Positions 63,953 to 64,000 of a stretch of 64,000 nt of DNA are shown one piece after another; the first letter of the stretch is position 1; every line of letters begins with the position of its first letter. Below the pieces are notes generated by a model. It searched no databases, was not told the origin of the DNA, and saw only the letters and a program-made list of their open reading frames with translations. The stretch is from Limnothrix sp. CACIAM 69d (GTDB taxonomy: Bacteria > Cyanobacteriota > Cyanobacteriia > CACIAM-69d). Both the position numbers and the translations under genes were made by a program. The stretch is from positions 102,592 to 166,591 of the forward strand of contig MKGP02000082.1 of assembly GCA_001913845.2 (NCBI GenBank), given 5' to 3'.

Positions 63953-64000
63953 GTAGGTTGGGTTGAGCTTTGCGAAACCCAACTCGATCACTGCAAACCT
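63953..64000. repeat. Family D palindromic element, cut by the window edge
   Basis: GTAGGTTGGGTTG opens the element and the next 35 bases match the reverse complement of 1048-1078 with about four changes. The other end lies outside the window. Confidence 0.75.

Overview
The window is chromosomal DNA of a cyanobacterium. The evidence is the very dense HIP1 octamer GCGATCGC and its GCGATCG/CGATCG variants, a 30-codon psaM gene (photosystem I subunit M), a DnaB intein at the known cyanobacterial insertion site, and many protein families confined to cyanobacteria. An hpsABC cluster (hormogonium polysaccharide) and a PilB-like protein suggest a motile, probably filamentous species with type IV pili. 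Base composition is moderately GC-rich, with AT-richer, HIP1-poor islands inside hpsA, hpsB/hpsC, the methyltransferase gene, the dnaB intein and the 47-48.7 kb membrane protein.

Layout. 0-16 kb: a secreted TPR protein, a Pro/Ala linker protein, a two-domain polyphosphate:AMP phosphotransferase, a Gln-rich tetrad-repeat coiled coil, a PilB/GspE-like protein without its ATPase domain, a fused dipeptide-type ABC ATPase, a membrane protein, a Crp-like regulator followed by a possible 55-aa membrane peptide, a candidate small RNA, a TerC-family protein, psaM and a membrane protein. 16-27 kb: a TetR regulator, a pair of M16 peptidases (one with and one without the zinc motif), a HAD phosphatase, a two-gene unit with a voltage-gated-type K+ channel, a solo TldD paralogue and aminopeptidase P. 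27-37 kb: hpsA-hpsB-hpsC, a DEAD-box RNA helicase of the CrhR type and a PEP-CTERM protein. 37-46 kb: cobD-cbiB (cobalamin side chain and ring assembly), a DNA methyltransferase fused to a nuclease-like domain, a Uma2 nuclease-like protein, a tldD-pmbA pair and a DUF427 protein. 46-64 kb: a long gene-poor stretch ending in a strong terminator, a polytopic membrane protein, an EamA/SMR-like protein, a class A penicillin-binding protein, several cyanobacterial proteins of unknown role, rplI, dnaB with a 230-aa intein, an alkyltransferase-like protein, a TPR protein fused to a degenerate M48 peptidase domain, and the first two genes (sbpA and a NIL-domain gene) of what is probably a sulfate transporter operon continuing past the edge.

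Intergenic DNA is rich in small repeats. There are at least four families of palindromic or MITE-like elements: an 84-bp GTAGGTTGGGTTG element, a 175-bp TAGACCTCTTGC element, a 130-bp GTTTGAAAAG element, and a 216-bp element carrying CAAGGGGCTTAAGCCCCTTG palindromes. There are also several tandem repeats with units of 12-15 bp. No tRNA, rRNA, CRISPR array, prophage or intact insertion sequence was recognised.

The most interesting items are the DnaB intein caught while losing its homing endonuclease, the M48 pseudo-peptidase, the ATPase-less PilB paralogue near a Gln-rich tetrad-repeat protein, the methyltransferase-nuclease fusion, and a well-formed small-RNA locus whose 5' end is complementary to the conserved core of the cyanobacterial RNA Yfr1 (the core is quoted from memory). 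I saw no clear multi-gene defence or biosynthetic system that I would call new.
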